Positions 61,687 through 64,000 of a stretch of DNA of 64,000 nucleotides are shown piece after piece (the first letter of the stretch is position 1; the number at the start of each line of letters is the position of its first letter). Origin of the DNA: Arabidopsis thaliana (lineage: Eukaryota > Streptophyta > Magnoliopsida > Brassicales > Brassicaceae); NCBI RefSeq assembly GCF_000001735.4, contig NC_003076.8:24245835-24309834 (forward strand), given 5' to 3'. The notes below the pieces were generated by a model. That model was not told the origin of the DNA. It searched no databases and worked only from the letters and a program-made list of their open reading frames with translations. The translations under genes and the position numbers were made by a program.

Positions 61687-62723
61687 CCCTTTGTTGTGTG
61701 ATCCAACTTAAGTCTCTAGACAAAAAGTTGTGTGTTTAGGTTATCTTTATTTCTTCTTATTTATGTTTCTACATGTGTTGTTGTTGTTTTTCTTGTTCTT
61801 GTTTAAGTATTATGTTGTATTGTGTTGTTTCATTTCAAAATTATGTTATTGCTATATATAAATTATATGTGTCGGAAACAAATGCATTACGCCTCTGAAA
61901 ATACTAGTCTGCCATGGTTACGTTTACGCATTTTGGGCAATTGCAGAATTTTAAACACAGAAAGGTAATAATCATAATCAATCATGTACTATTTTAAAAT
62001 AAATTTGCAAAAAAGCATAATGAAAATTTCTGTGTGCACCATTTTTCAACTAAAATAGTACATACATTATCCCACATATTTTGGTACATTGTAAAAAATG
62101 AAATGACAGCATTACAATGGCTTTCCCTCTAATTTCATTCCTTATAATGATGAAATACAGATATTGTGAAATATTCCTAAAATGATAAAAATCTAATTCT
62201 AATATAGAAAATATAATAAAATTAATGTTAAATTTAAGGAAAATATAATAAAATTAAGGTTAACTTTTAGTTGAAAAAAAGGCTAAATCTATGTCACATC
62301 ATTCTATTTAATTAATCCGTGCAGTATACTCTAATATTTATTTTCCTTAAAAAAGATTAAATCATCATCAAATATCTAGTATGTATTAGATATCAATCTA
62401 AAAATAAATAAAAAAATTGTAAGAACAATACAAGAGTATCCACATATGTAAGAACTTAAGAAATGAAATTTTCAAAATCAAGCAAAATACTTCAAAACTA
62501 ATATATATATTGTAATTTTGAAAACCTTAAAATCCAATGGCATGCTTTACACATCCCATAAACTCACATATCTCTCGAGTAAAACGGTACACATGAGACA
62601 TCCATGGAGACCAGAAGAAACACAAACAAACACATAAATGGATTCAAAGACAAAGATAAAGTTGAAGTTCTTTTGTGAGCAAAACACACTTTAAAACATA
62701 GGAAATAAGCTTCTTTATGGGTA
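61687..62723. other. Spacer AGL62 / ARF4, convergent
   Basis: No gene seen. AGL62 3' UTR at the left, a very AT-rich middle, ARF4 3' UTR at the right. Confidence 0.5.
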
Positions 62724-63951
62724 TCAAACCCTAGTGATTGTAGGAGAAGAATCAGGCTGGCTCACAGAAGATGACTTTGATGCTTCCATCATGAGAGCAG
62801 CTTGCTCTAAACAACTCTTGTTATCGTCATTCGCATTCTCCACTTCCTCTTTCGTGTATAAGTGTATCTTCCACACCACATTGCAGAAATCACTATCCAT
62901 AGCAGAAAGCCAATTTCAAGTTAGGAGAAAAGAAGTTGTGATTGACCTTTAGAAGGTATGTATAAAGAACTTACTGCCATGGATCATCGCCAACGACCAT
63001 CATATCGTTCTCACTATCAGTATATAAGATCCTCCATCCTTTTTCAGGATCCCTGAGAAGCCCTTCCATGTTGAACAGCCGTTCAAGCTCCATAAGGAGA
63101 TCATCATACCCGTTAAGTCGCGACAAATCAATAGCTCTCCCCACTTGGCTTCCTTGCTTGTGAACCTTTTGATAACAATTCAACACAAGAACTGATTAGA
63201 AGAGACATCTAAAACTGCAACTCAAAGTAGCCAAAGAGATGATAAAGAAAACGTTTTACCTTTGTACAGATTCTTTTGCTCGAGCTTTGCGGCTTAGATG
63301 CAGGTGTCTCCACTGGTAAGGAGAATCCGAAAAGTTTACATCCTGATGAAGCATTCATATTCAACTCACTGCCTTTCTGTTTTCCCATCATATCAATCTT
63401 GAATGGCAAATCAGCTGTAACATTATTTGGTAGGCCACCTTCATTTTGTGCATCAAACTTTCTAGTCTCTTCACCAAAGTTTATTGCACGTGAAGGGGGA
63501 CCCGAGGATTGGTTTCCCGCATTGTATGGATTCTGATACGGAACATGAGTGCTCCTAATCCCATGCAAAGCTAGCGGATAGTAACTTGACTTGTTGGCTT
63601 GGTAAGCAAAGGGATTAGGAGCAGCAGCTGGACTGAAACCAGCAAATTGCGGGAATGATTTAAGCGAGCAAATTTCTTGACCTTGCAAGACCCTTGGAAA
63701 CCTATCCAGGTCCATAACACCTGAACAAGCTGGGTTCACGCCAGTAGCATCTACAAACTCACCAAATCGATCCTTGACTCTACTCGACACAAGAACTGGA
63801 TTTGCATGAGACTGCATCGCAAAATCCAGTATCCGGCGGTTCATAACATCAAACCCCTGTGAGGGTGATGCAGAACCTATATTTTCTTGACCTTGCAAGA
63901 CCTTAGAGGGTCTAACCGACTCCTCAAAGTCCAAAAAACCACCCCTTTCTG
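62724..63951 (-). CDS. ARF4: Auxin response factor 4 (ARF4), 3' half
   Basis: Only the last three exons lie in the window (63951-63260, 63165-62975, 62892-62724), because the gene continues beyond the right edge. They encode the middle region (from ERGGFLDFEESVRPSK) and the C-terminal PB1 (domains III/IV): KVHKQGSQVGRAIDLSRL with the basic Lys face, then NGYDDLLMELERLF and the acidic DSENDMMVVGDDPWHDF. The protein ends SPTITRV. ARF4 is a repressor-type ARF that works with ETT/ARF3 in abaxial identity. The first exon's acceptor is the NAGNAG GCAGCAG, so either 63951 or 63948 may be used. Two ta-siARF target sites lie in this coding part. Confidence 0.95.
63674..63694 (-). promoter_or_regulatory. 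ta-siARF target site (distal) in ARF4
   Basis: On the plus strand the site reads TTCTTGACCTTGCAAGACC (21 nt in all), nearly identical to the TAS3-derived ta-siARF; the ARF4 mRNA is the complement. The small RNA directs AGO1 cleavage of ARF mRNAs. Confidence 0.93.
63884..63904 (-). promoter_or_regulatory. ta-siARF target site (proximal) in ARF4
   Basis: The second site has the same core (TTCTTGACCTTGCAAGACC), 210 bases upstream in the mRNA. The spacing is a multiple of three, and both sites encode the same peptide, VLQGQE. Confidence 0.93.
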
Positions 63952-64000
63952 CTGCAACCAAGAACAGTTATCAATAATATACTGATGAAAATTGAGAACT

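Overview
The window is nuclear DNA of a flowering plant, and the protein sequences match Arabidopsis thaliana. I recognise the block as the distal long arm of chromosome 5, from RIP5/ICR5 to ARF4 (about AT5G60210 to AT5G60450). That assignment comes from remembered protein sequences, not a search. Genes have short AT-rich introns with GT..AG borders, spacers are AT-rich, and there are tRNA, miRNA, ta-siRNA target and small DNA-transposon signals. I saw no retrovirus-like element that I could support.

Layout. 0-9 kb: the 5' end of RIP5 (minus; a 21-nt coding exon behind a long leader intron), tetraspanin TET4 (plus), tRNA-splicing endonuclease SEN2 (minus) and an RNase H-like/RBR ubiquitin ligase (plus). 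9-11.9 kb: a gene-poor spacer. 11.9-27 kb: a tandem array of L-type lectin receptor kinases in one orientation: LecRK-I.7, I.8, a decayed copy, I.9 (DORN1/P2K1), a frameshifted I.10 and I.11. A tRNA-Leu(AAG) sits 43 bases after the I.8 stop codon. 27-30 kb, minus strand: a two-span membrane protein, a mitochondrial hydroxyacyl-thioester dehydratase and adenylate kinase 6 (AAK6). 32-42 kb, plus strand: an acidic protein of unknown function, the vacuolar cysteine protease AALP, an exonuclease V-like nuclease and a neprosin-domain (DUF239) protein. 42.7-45.8 kb: elongation factor EF-1alpha and a 63-residue basic protein (minus). 47.3 kb: MIR391. 49-55 kb: the SUMO E3 ligase SIZ1. 55.5-57.3 kb: what looks like a Pack-type DNA transposon carrying intron-containing pieces of a PRORP (protein-only RNase P) gene. 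57.3-60.5 kb: repeat-rich AT spacer. 60.5-61.7 kb: AGL62. 62.7-64 kb: the 3' half of ARF4 (minus), with both ta-siARF target sites.

How it fits together. Most genes are independent housekeeping or regulatory loci. The LecRK array is the one true functional cluster: I.9 is the known extracellular ATP receptor and I.8 is a reported extracellular NAD+ receptor. The array shows continuing birth and death, with full-length genes, one single-base frameshift copy, one heavily decayed copy, and duplicated promoter and 3' flanking modules. Two small-RNA pathways are also represented: MIR391, which is in the miR390/391 superfamily, and ARF4, a target of TAS3 ta-siRNAs that are produced through miR390.

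The least expected finding is the 1.77-kb TIR element with TTA target-site duplications that carries PRORP exons and introns. Other notable points are a one-base loss that rewrites the TET4 C-terminus, a lysine in place of the first catalytic Asp in the RNase H-like domain of the RBR ligase, and a three-copy degenerate repeat upstream of AGL62. Exon borders were read by eye from splice consensus and frame continuity, so allow an error of a base or so.
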